Origin: Hyphococcus sp.
Lineage (GTDB): Bacteria > Pseudomonadota > Alphaproteobacteria > Caulobacterales > Parvularculaceae
Direction: 5' to 3'
Assembly (NCBI GenBank): GCA_021604585.1
Contig: BQJG01000080.1
Span: 1 to 13,303, forward strand
Length of the DNA stretch: 13,303 nucleotides
Within the stretch, counting starts at the first letter, position 1. Each line of letters begins with the position of its first letter. The position numbers and the translations under genes were made by a program. Positions 1 through 5,642 of this stretch are shown here, one piece after another. The notes beneath the pieces are model-generated. The model was not told where the DNA came from. It saw only the letters and a program-made list of their open reading frames with translations, and did no database searches.

Positions 1-539
1 GCCCAGGTATTGTCGACGATCAGCTTGGCGCCGCGCGCATGGGCGATGCGGGCGAGGGCGGGAATATCCTGCACTTCAAATGTAAGCGAACCGGGTGACT
101 CTGCGAAAATGACTTTCGTATTGGGGCGCATCAGCGAGACAATGTCTTCGTCTTTCGCGCAAGGATCGTAATAGGTGGTCTCAACGCCGAAACGCTTCAG
201 AAAATTGTCGCAGAATTTCCGGGTCGGATCATATGCGACATCGGTCATCAAGATATGATCGCCAGACTCTACAAAGGCCAGCAGCGCGGCCGTGCAGGCC
301 TGCAAACCAGATGGCGCGAGGCGTGTTTCAAATCCGCCTTCAAGCGCCGTCACGGCTTCTTCAAGCGCGCGATGGGTTGGCGTGCCAAGGCGGCCATAAG
401 TGATGGATTTGGCGCCTTCCAGGTAATCGTCATAGGTCGGGAAAAGATAGGTCGAGGCGCGCTCGACCGGCATGTTCACCGGATGCGCGGGGCGTTGATG
501 CGGCCGGCCAGAAACGGTGAGCTTGGTATTGTCTTTCAT
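1..539 (-). CDS. metC: Cystathionine beta-lyase, N-terminal part (gene runs off left edge)
   Basis: Trans-sulfuration enzyme family (Cys/Met metabolism PLP-dependent, fold type I), expected to cleave cystathionine to homocysteine, pyruvate and ammonia in the cytoplasm. I translated the minus strand by hand from the ATG at 537-539. About 179 residues are visible, starting MKDNTKLTVSGRPHQRPAHP. Family marks seen are ITYGRLGTPTHRALE (PLP-phosphate region), the APSGLQACTAALLAFV loop and, at the window edge, VDNTWA, which holds the Asp that contacts the PLP ring nitrogen. The lysine that binds PLP lies beyond the window. The start is 31 bases after the GNAT stop, so it is probably the last visible gene of the cysK-sseA-GNAT operon. 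Cystathionine gamma-synthase or gamma-lyase are close relatives, but the NTWATP-like ending and YGRxGTPT motif favour MetC. Confidence 0.88.
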   Translation of the reverse strand, partial: MKDNTKLTVSGRPHQRPAHPVNMPVERASTYLFPTYDDYLEGAKSITYGRLGTPTHRALEEAVTALEGGFETRLAPSGLQACTAALLAFVESGDHILMTDVAYDPTRKFCDNFLKRFGVETTYYDPCAKDEDIVSLMRPNTKVIFAESPGSLTFEVQDIPALARIAHARGAKLIVDNTW

Positions 540-570
540 GGATTTTTTCTGATGCAAATAGGGAGAAACA

Positions 571-1158
571 TTAAGAGCGATTCTTGGCCGGAGGCTTAAA
601 TTCCGGCAAGCGTTCCACAACGCCGCTGCGGCGATCGACAACCTTAAAGCCGAGCTTTTGATAGAAAGGCAGCGCCGCCGGGTGATCGAGGGTGCAGGTT
701 TCGAGGCTCAGCTTTTTCGGGTTGAGGGACCAGGCGAGGTCGATGACGTTGGTCAGGAAGAAGCGGCCAAGCCCGCCGCCCACAAAATCGGGCGCAAGTC
801 CGAAGAATTTCAACTCGTGCTCGTCGCCTTTGCGGGCGTCAATTTCCGCCATGCCCGCTGGCGCGCCATCCACGTAAAAGACGTATAGATAATTATCGTC
901 ATGCTGGATGATTTCCATAAGTTCATCATCGTTCAGCTTGCGGCGGCTGATCCAGTTATAGGGCGTGCCGATAAGGTCGTAGAGATAGCGGTAAAAATGC
1001 ACAGGCGGGCAATAGGCGCGCATCAGCGCCGTCTTGCGCGCCGGAGCAACGGGTTTGGGAAGCAAGGGGCGCGCAGTCTGTTCCAGATAGGTGATCGTCA
1101 CTTCTATCCGGTCTTCATTCACTGGCGTCAGTGACAACGGAGAATAGATGGTTGTCAT
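571..1158 (-). CDS. GNAT-family N-acetyltransferase in sulfur operon
   Basis: A 195-residue acetyltransferase, likely cytoplasmic, transferring acetyl from acetyl-CoA to an unknown amine. The acetyl-CoA pyrophosphate loop (motif A) is visible as FVGGGLGRFFL at residues 125-135, and motif B as ALPFYQKLGFKVV at 162-174. Conserved strand GMAEIDARKGDEHELKFFGL precedes them. I chose the ATG at 1158 (MTTIYSPLS) because a strong purine-rich ribosome site, GGAAAGGAAGGGA, sits immediately upstream. Longer in-frame starts up to 1266 would lie deep inside sseA. Even so the start overlaps the sseA 3' end by 44 bases, which suggests translational coupling. The N-terminal ~50 residues do not look like GNAT core and may recognise substrate. 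The substrate cannot be read from sequence; context suggests a sulfur amino acid or related metabolite. Confidence 0.85.
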   Translation of the reverse strand: MTTIYSPLSLTPVNEDRIEVTITYLEQTARPLLPKPVAPARKTALMRAYCPPVHFYRYLYDLIGTPYNWISRRKLNDDELMEIIQHDDNYLYVFYVDGAPAGMAEIDARKGDEHELKFFGLAPDFVGGGLGRFFLTNVIDLAWSLNPKKLSLETCTLDHPAALPFYQKLGFKVVDRRSGVVERLPEFKPPAKNRS

Positions 1159-1975
1159 TCCCTTCCTTTCCCCATTCGCTCCAGGATCCGTCATAAAGTG
1201 CGTGATCACTGATTCCCGCGACTTCGATTGCGAGAGAGAGTACCGCAGCCGTGACGCCCGATCCACAGCTCGTGATGATGCGATTGCCGGATTTGACGCC
1301 GCAGGCGGCTAAATGTTCCCGGATTGTGCTTGGGGAAACCATCGTTCCGTCGGCATTGAACAGCTCTGAATGGGGCAGGCTGATCGCGCCCGGCATGTGA
1401 CCGGAGCGCAAGCCCGGACGCGGTTCCGGCGCCGTTCCATGAAAGCGTTCCAGGGGCCGGGCGTCTGCGACGGTCAGGCCCGCGGCCAGCGCCTCGCGGA
1501 CGTCAGCCGCGCTGGCGACGGCGCCGTCAATCGGCCGGGCCTTGTAGGCGACAGGGGCGGGCGGCTTTACCCCGGAGGTGACGGCTCGACCTTCGCTCAA
1601 CCATTTCGGCAAGCCGCCATCGAGAACGGCGACTTTTTCATGACCCATGGCGCGGAAGGTCCACCAGACGCGCGCGGCGGAAAAAACGCCGACGTCGTCA
1701 TAAACAACGACAAGATCGGTTGGCGCGACGCTAAGTGCGCCAACGGCTTCTTCAAATTGTTCTGGCGAGGGGAGCATATGCGGAAGGCCGCTCGCCGTGT
1801 CGGCGACCTCGTCAATGTTGAAAAACACCGCGCCGGAAATATGCTGTGAATTAAAGCTATCAACGGCATTGCCAGCGCCCGGCATGCGCCATGACCCGTC
1901 GATGATTTTCACATTGCTTGCGCCCTTATTCAGCGCCAGCCAGTCAGTCGAAACGAGGGGGCCGAATACAGCCAT
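1115..1975 (-). CDS. sseA: 3-mercaptopyruvate sulfurtransferase
   Basis: A 286-residue two-domain rhodanese-fold enzyme that moves sulfur from 3-mercaptopyruvate to a thiol or cyanide acceptor. The N-terminal inactive rhodanese domain covers about residues 5-130 (DGSWRMP, HISGAVFFNID, VVYDDVGVFSAARVWW). The C-terminal catalytic domain covers about 150-280, with RSGHMPGAISLPH and the active-site loop CGSGVTA. The nucleophile is Cys237, and the CGSGVTA loop is typical of mercaptopyruvate sulfurtransferases rather than thiosulfate rhodaneses. Length fits the family (about 280). The start at 1975 (MAVFGPLVS) has a GGAG ribosome site 5-8 bases upstream and follows the cysteine synthase stop by 14 bases. 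A longer frame to 2167 overlaps that gene and has no rhodanese content. It is a co-operonic partner of cysteine synthase, consistent with cysteine-derived sulfur trafficking. Confidence 0.93.
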   Translation of the reverse strand: MAVFGPLVSTDWLALNKGASNVKIIDGSWRMPGAGNAVDSFNSQHISGAVFFNIDEVADTASGLPHMLPSPEQFEEAVGALSVAPTDLVVVYDDVGVFSAARVWWTFRAMGHEKVAVLDGGLPKWLSEGRAVTSGVKPPAPVAYKARPIDGAVASAADVREALAAGLTVADARPLERFHGTAPEPRPGLRSGHMPGAISLPHSELFNADGTMVSPSTIREHLAACGVKSGNRIITSCGSGVTAAVLSLAIEVAGISDHALYDGSWSEWGKEGNDNHLFSVVTDASE

Positions 1976-1989
1976 GTCTTCTCCGGAAG

Positions 1990-2985
1990 CTACAGCCAGT
2001 GCGGCGTCGGGAGCCCTTTTTCCTTCAGGAAATCCGGATTGTAAAGTTTGGACGCATAGCGATGACCGTAATCGCACAGCATGGTCACCACCGTGTGGCC
2101 GGGTCCAAGTTCTTTTGCGAGGCGGATTGCGCCTGCAATGTTGATGCCGGACGAACCGCCAAGGCAAAGCCCTTCCTCGGTCACCAGGTTAAACAGAACG
2201 CCCAACATTTCCGCGTCATCGATGCGATAACCGTCATCGATAGGCGCGCCTTCAAGGTTGGCGGTGATGCGACCTTGTCCGATGCCTTCGGTGATCGAGC
2301 CGCCCTCGGTTTCTTCTTTGCCGTATTTAATCAGCGAGAAAATTTTTGATCCACCGGGATCGCTCACTGCCGTTTTGATTTTTGAATTGCGCCCTTTCAG
2401 CGCCATGGAAACACCAGCCAGCGTGCCGCCCGTGCCGACAGCGCAGGTGAAGCCGTCCACATTGCCGTCCGTCTGTTTCCAGATTTCCGCACCTGTCGTC
2501 GCCACGTGAAAATCGCGGTTGGCCGTATTGTCGAACTGGTTAGCCCAGATCGCGCCATTGGGTTCGCTTGCCGCCAGTTCTTCGGCAAGCCGGCGCGAAT
2601 AGTGAACATAATTGTTGGGGTTGGCGTAAGGAACTGCGTCGACCTCGATCAGTTCGGCGCCGTGCAGGCGCAGCGCGATTTTTTTTTCTTCGCTCTGGGT
2701 GCGTGGAATAACAATCTTGGTTTTGTAGCCAAGCGCGCCGCCAACCATCGCAAGGCCAATGCCGGTATTGCCGGCGGTGCCCTCGACAATCACGCCGCCC
2801 GGCTTTAGCGCGCCGGTCCTTTCAGCGTCACGGATAATGCCGAGCGCGGCGCGGTCCTTCACCGACTGGCCGGGGTTTAAAAACTCCGCCTTGCCGAGAA
2901 TGGTGCAGCCAGTTTGCTCCGAGGCGCGCTTCAGTTTGATCATAGGGGTGTTGCCGATGAGGTCGAGCAGGGTTTTGACAGTCAT
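1990..2985 (-). CDS. cysK: Cysteine synthase (O-acetylserine sulfhydrylase)
   Basis: A PLP fold-type II enzyme of 331 residues, expected to form cysteine from O-acetylserine and sulfide in the cytoplasm. Visible marks are LIGNTPMIKL at 9-18, the PLP lysine Lys43 in NPGQSVKDRAAL, the substrate loop EGTAGNTGIGL at 68-78 in place of the TSGNTGI of E. coli CysK, the phosphate-binding GTGGT at 184-188, and GGSSGIN at 276-282 near the PLP pyridine. The C-terminus is a CDYGHRYASKLYNPDFLKEKG tail. The EGTAGNTGI type occurs in alphaproteobacterial and fungal cysteine synthase homologues. Cystathionine beta-synthase is an alternative, but there is no CBS domain and the loop differs. This is the first gene of the minus-strand sulfur operon. 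A GGAG lies 11 bases before the ATG. The 125 bases between the start and the repeat at 3111 probably hold the promoter, but no convincing -35/-10 pair is seen. Confidence 0.92.
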   Translation of the reverse strand: MTVKTLLDLIGNTPMIKLKRASEQTGCTILGKAEFLNPGQSVKDRAALGIIRDAERTGALKPGGVIVEGTAGNTGIGLAMVGGALGYKTKIVIPRTQSEEKKIALRLHGAELIEVDAVPYANPNNYVHYSRRLAEELAASEPNGAIWANQFDNTANRDFHVATTGAEIWKQTDGNVDGFTCAVGTGGTLAGVSMALKGRNSKIKTAVSDPGGSKIFSLIKYGKEETEGGSITEGIGQGRITANLEGAPIDDGYRIDDAEMLGVLFNLVTEEGLCLGGSSGINIAGAIRLAKELGPGHTVVTMLCDYGHRYASKLYNPDFLKEKGLPTPHWL

Positions 2986-3110
2986 GGGGGGTGCGGCTCC
3001 GGGCGGCGGGACAATACATATAGGACGAGTTTCACCACTGTGCCCGCTGCTCGCGCGAGTTTGAACCGAGTATTTCTAAAGAGGAATGGAGATATAGTGG
3101 TGAGCAAGAA

Positions 3111-3148
3111 CCCCTCTCCCTTTAGGGAGAGGGGCAGGGGTGAGGGGG
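3111..3148 (+). repeat. GC-rich palindromic repeat, left copy
   Basis: Perfect hairpin with arms CCCCTCTCCC (3111-3120) and GGGAGAGGGG (3125-3134) around TTTA, followed by a single-strand tail CAGGGGTGAGGGGG (3135-3148). The tail reappears inverted in the right copy. It looks like the widespread CCCTCTCCC/GGGAGAGGG REP-like repeats of many bacteria (from memory). It lies between the DUF559 stop and cysK, and may form a structure in RNA read through from DUF559. Confidence 0.85.
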
Positions 3149-3160
3149 GAACAAGGCAGC

Positions 3161-3505
3161 CTATATGCCCAGCTTCTCAGTGATTTTGCCTAGCAAAAAA
3201 GCTTCGTTCATCGCTTCATTCGTTGAGACGCGCAGCACGGTCCAGCCATTAGCCGCGAGATAGCGATCTCGAGTTTCGTCGCGTTGCTTGTTCGCTTCAA
3301 ACTCATGAACCGCGCCATCGACCTCGATAACGAGACGTTTGGATAGAATAGCGAAGTCAACGATATAAGGTCCAACAGGATGTTGCCTTCGCACTGGAAA
3401 TCCATGCTTTCGTAGGCTGCGTAATGAGGACCATGCTGCTATTTCTGGTGAATTCGCTGCCTGTCTCAGCTTTCGCGCCCGGTGAATTGTAGGTTTTGTA
3501 GGCAT
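3161..3505 (-). CDS. DUF559 endonuclease-domain protein (Vsr-like)
   Basis: A complete 114-residue single-domain protein of the DUF559 family, related to very-short-patch repair and other PD-(D/E)xK-type nucleases. The biochemical role of the family is largely unknown. Family marks are an N-terminal basic helix (ARKLRQ), Glu21 with Trp25 (SPEIAAW), the block FPVRRQHPVGPYIVDF at 36-51 with Asp50, then VIEVDGAVHEFE at 59-70 with Glu61, Asp63 and His67, and DRYLAANGWTVLRVSTNEAM. Asp50/Glu61/Asp63 are the likely metal ligands. I chose the ATG at 3505, preceded by GGTGGTGA. An upstream in-frame ATG at 3556 would translate the repeat itself. The gene sits between two inverted palindromic repeats and is poorer in G+C than mazG, pointing to later arrival. 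There are no transposase motifs and no partner methylase nearby. Confidence 0.88.
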   Translation of the reverse strand: MPTKPTIHRARKLRQAANSPEIAAWSSLRSLRKHGFPVRRQHPVGPYIVDFAILSKRLVIEVDGAVHEFEANKQRDETRDRYLAANGWTVLRVSTNEAMNEAFLLGKITEKLGI

Positions 3506-3530
3506 GCTGTCACCACCGCAAATGAGGCAT

Positions 3531-3546
3531 GAAACAAATATGTTTC
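3531..3546. promoter_or_regulatory. Small inverted repeat upstream of DUF559
   Basis: GAAACA (3531-3536), AATA, then TGTTTC (3541-3546) form a perfect 6-bp inverted repeat in the 42 bases between the right palindromic repeat and the DUF559 start. It could be an operator, a small RNA hairpin in the DUF559 leader, or part of the element end. Function is not established. Confidence 0.35.
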
Positions 3547-3547
3547 T

Positions 3548-3585
3548 CCCCCTCACCCCACGCCCTCTCCCTGAAGGGAGAGGGG
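3548..3585 (-). repeat. GC-rich palindromic repeat, right copy (inverted)
   Basis: CCCCCTCACCCC (3548-3559), a 3-base ACG, then hairpin arms CCCTCTCCCT (3563-3572) and AGGGAGAGGG (3575-3584) around GA. Read on the minus strand it matches the left copy nearly base for base: the 12-base tail is identical, and the stem is one pair shorter on one side. It begins right at the mazG stop codon (TAG, 3586-3588), so it may end mazG transcripts as a hairpin, although no T-tract follows. Confidence 0.85.
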
Positions 3586-4407
3586 CTATTTCGCTTTATC
3601 CATCGCTTTTGCTTCATCCCATACCGCTTCCATGGAATCCAGACTCGCATTGGCCAGGCTTTCGCCGCGCGCCGTAAATGTCTTTTCGATATGCTTGAAG
3701 CGGCGGATGAATTTTTCATTGGCGCGGCGGAGCGCACTTTCCGGATCGATATCGAGATGACGTGAAAGATTGGCGAGCACGAAGAGAAGATCGCCGAACT
3801 CCTCTTCGATGTGGTCTTTGTCACCGCTTACCATCGCTTCATTCAACTCTTCGGTTTCTTCGGCAATCTTGTCGAGAACCGAGCGCGCGTCTGGCCAGTC
3901 GAAGCCAACGCGGCCGGCGCGTTTTTGCAGCTTCACCGCGCGCGTCAGGCCGGGAAGGCCCGCCGGAACATCCGCCAACAGACTATCTTCGCCCTTGGCT
4001 TTGCGCTCTTCGGCCTTTTGTGTTTCCCACGCCGCGGTCTGTTCCTCGGCGCTGCGCATTTGCGTCTTGCCGAAGACATGCGGATGGCGGCGGATCATCT
4101 TGTCTGCGATGGACTGCGCCACGTCGCCAAAGGAAAACAACCCCGCCTCTTTCGCCATCTGCGCGTGGAACACCGACTGAAACAAAAGGTCGCCGAGTTC
4201 TTCTTTCAGCGCAGCCATGTCATTACGTTCGATGGCGTCGGCCACCTCATACGCTTCCTCAATCGTGTAGGGCGCGATGGTCTTGAAATCCTGTTCCAGA
4301 TCCCACGGGCAGCCGCCATCCGGCGAGCGCAGGCGCGCCATGACGTCGAGCAGAGCGTCTATTTTACGGGCGTCGGGTGAGGGGGCGCCGGAAGGAGTGG
4401 AAGTCAT
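3586..4407 (-). CDS. mazG: Nucleoside triphosphate pyrophosphohydrolase MazG
   Basis: A 273-residue cytoplasmic all-alpha NTP pyrophosphohydrolase that hydrolyses (d)NTPs to NMP and pyrophosphate, a house-cleaning and stress-related role. Both MazG repeats are visible. The N-terminal domain has CPWDLEQDFKTIAPYTIEEA with metal-binding Glu50, Glu51, Glu54, and EELGDLLFQ with Glu70 and Asp73. The C-terminal domain has EETEELNEAM (183-192) and EEEFGDLLFVLANLSRHL (201-218), followed by ANEKFIRRFKHIE. Two-domain architecture and length match E. coli MazG (263 residues). The start at 4407 has AGAGG about 10 bases upstream. The gene is divergent from ilvE across 161 bases. Its stop codon is immediately followed by the right palindromic repeat, and the C-terminal length still looks normal. 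Confidence 0.95.
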   Translation of the reverse strand: MTSTPSGAPSPDARKIDALLDVMARLRSPDGGCPWDLEQDFKTIAPYTIEEAYEVADAIERNDMAALKEELGDLLFQSVFHAQMAKEAGLFSFGDVAQSIADKMIRRHPHVFGKTQMRSAEEQTAAWETQKAEERKAKGEDSLLADVPAGLPGLTRAVKLQKRAGRVGFDWPDARSVLDKIAEETEELNEAMVSGDKDHIEEEFGDLLFVLANLSRHLDIDPESALRRANEKFIRRFKHIEKTFTARGESLANASLDSMEAVWDEAKAMDKAK

Positions 4408-4568
4408 ATGCAGGGCCTCTGGTCAAATCTGCTCCTGAGGCCGGGCTTAGGGAATTATCGCGCCAAAAGCTACCACACAGGCGTCTTACGAGGCCCATCG
4501 GCTTGCATTTGCGCCAGTGCTCGGCCATTCAGTCCGGGTTTTACACTGCTGAAAGAAGGAACGAACTC

Positions 4569-5495
4569 ATGCCCATCCAGGAAGCCAAATATATCTGGCG
4601 CAATGGCGAAATGATCCCCTGGAAAGAGGCGACGGTGCATGTGATGACCCATGGCCTGCATTACGGTACGTCGGTGTTCGAGGGGATGCGCGCCTACAAC
4701 ACCAAACATAAGGGCGTCGTGGTGTTCCGCAATCGTGAGCACATTGAGCGGCTGCACTTCTCGGCGCGAGTCTATCGCATTGACATCACCAAATACTCCG
4801 TCGAGACGCTGATGCAGGTCTGCAAGGAGGTTGTTGCAAAGAACGATCTCGACAGCGCCTATATCCGTCCGATCGCGTATCTCGGCTATGGCGAGATGGG
4901 GCCGGCGTCGTTTAACGCGCCCTCTGAATTGGCGGTTGCTGCTTTTCCTTGGGGCGCTTATCTCGGAGAAGAAGGATTGAAGAACGGCATCGACGTTGCG
5001 TTCTCAAGTTGGCGGCGCATGGCGCCCGGCACCGTTCCGTCGGGCGTCAAGGCCGGCGGCAATTACCTCTCCAGCCGTCTTGTCTCTCAGGAGGCGAAAT
5101 TAAACGGCTTCGCAGAAGGCCTTGGCCTCGCCCATGACGGCACGGTCAGCGAAGGCGCGGGCGAAAACATTTTCGTCGTGCTCAACGGCAAGATCTACAC
5201 GCCGCCCGCCGCATCTTCCATCCTGTCCGGCATTACCCGCGATACAGTGATGGTGCTGGCGCGCAAGGCTGGTTACGAAGTCATCGAGCAAGCGATTCCG
5301 CGCGAAATGCTGTATGCGGCTGACGAAGTGTTCCTGACCGGGACAGCAGCGGAAGTGACGCCCGTGCGCTCTATCGACAAGTTGCAAGTTGGCAAAGGCA
5401 ATCGCCCGGCTACGTCGCAAATTCAGGACATGTTCTTCGGCCTGTTTTCCGGTGAGACCAAGGACGAATGGGGCTGGCTCGATCCGGTGAAGTAG
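4569..5495 (+). CDS. ilvE: Branched-chain amino acid aminotransferase
   Basis: A 308-residue PLP class IV (fold type IV) aminotransferase catalysing the last step of leucine, isoleucine and valine synthesis and the first of their breakdown, using glutamate/2-oxoglutarate. Visible marks are HGLHYGTSVFEGMRAY at 28-43, IRPIAYLGYGEMG at 99-111, the PLP lysine Lys161 in SGVKAGGNYLSSRL, EGAGENIFVV, SSILSGITRDTVM and EVFLTGTAAEVTPV. Length matches E. coli IlvE (309). I chose the ATG at 4569 (MPIQEAKYIW): it has AAGGA about 8 bases upstream, while the longer frame to 4377 adds residues foreign to the family and runs into mazG. D-amino acid aminotransferase is a relative, but the EGMRAY and KAGGNY motifs favour IlvE. 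It is monocistronic, ending in a strong terminator. Confidence 0.95.
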   Translation: MPIQEAKYIWRNGEMIPWKEATVHVMTHGLHYGTSVFEGMRAYNTKHKGVVVFRNREHIERLHFSARVYRIDITKYSVETLMQVCKEVVAKNDLDSAYIRPIAYLGYGEMGPASFNAPSELAVAAFPWGAYLGEEGLKNGIDVAFSSWRRMAPGTVPSGVKAGGNYLSSRLVSQEAKLNGFAEGLGLAHDGTVSEGAGENIFVVLNGKIYTPPAASSILSGITRDTVMVLARKAGYEVIEQAIPREMLYAADEVFLTGTAAEVTPVRSIDKLQVGKGNRPATSQIQDMFFGLFSGETKDEWGWLDPVK

Positions 5496-5540
5496 GGGGA
5501 TTGGCGGCCTAGGCTGCGTTCAAGAAGCATCAATCAGTAG

Positions 5541-5567
5541 GCGGTCCCTCGCGGGGCCGCTTTTTTT
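5541..5567 (+). terminator. Rho-independent terminator of ilvE
   Basis: Stem GCGGTCCC (5541-5548), loop TCGC, stem GGGGCCGC (5553-5560) with one G-T pair, directly followed by seven T's (5561-5567). It lies 46 bases after the ilvE stop, in the right orientation. Confidence 0.9.
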
Positions 5568-5569
5568 GA

Positions 5570-5597
5570 TTGCAAGGCCGCCCGGCGCAGGTAATTT
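5570..5597 (+). promoter_or_regulatory. Candidate sigma70-type promoter for the 337-residue protein
   Basis: TTGCAA (5570-5575), a 16-base spacer, and TAATTT (5592-5597) resemble -35 and -10 boxes. The site lies just past the ilvE terminator and 45 bases before the GTG start at 5643, where an independent promoter would be expected. It is read by eye only. Confidence 0.35.
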
Positions 5598-5642
5598 CGT
5601 CGCTTCGGGTTTGTTGTTGCAAAACAGGGGAGGATTCAATCA

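Larger units (their letters stand above)
3111..3585. mobile_element. Putative repeat-flanked DUF559 cassette
   Basis: A compact unit of about 475 bases made of a 38-bp palindromic repeat, 12 bases, a 345-bp DUF559 endonuclease gene, 42 bases, and the same repeat inverted. The repeats are terminal and face each other like the ends of a mobile element. The interior is poorer in G+C than the neighbours: a hand count gives 91 of 180 at 3241-3420, against 115 of 180 at 3901-4080 in mazG. The right end touches the mazG stop codon, and the left end sits upstream of the cysK promoter region. No target-site duplication is visible (left flank AGCAAGAA, right flank CTATTTCG). That these parts form one mobile unit is inference. 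The repeats could instead be independent REP-like elements that also serve as terminators. Confidence 0.4.

Noticed and set aside
255..599. Plus-strand open frame of 114 codons
   Set aside because: Antisense to metC, whose conserved motifs are intact on the minus strand; the frame's product is not recognisable.
1370..1849. Plus-strand open frame of 159 codons
   Set aside because: Antisense to sseA with no ribosome site and no domain; typical mirror frame of GC-rich coding DNA.
3506..3556. Longer start for the DUF559 protein (ATG at 3556)
   Set aside because: It would encode part of the palindromic repeat and a non-family extension; the ATG at 3505 has a ribosome-like site and gives the family length.
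3100..3600. Target-site duplication around the repeat-flanked cassette
   Set aside because: Flanks AGCAAGAA and CTATTTCG share no direct repeat, so no insertion footprint can be claimed.
3762..4380. Two long plus-strand frames (174 and 189 codons)
   Set aside because: Both lie opposite mazG, whose two domains are complete; the products are low-complexity and Arg/Ser-rich or unrecognised.
4408..4568. Attenuator or leader peptide for ilvE
   Set aside because: No short frame rich in Leu/Ile/Val codons and no competing hairpins before a T-tract are visible; only a weak TACACT -10-like box at 4542-4547.
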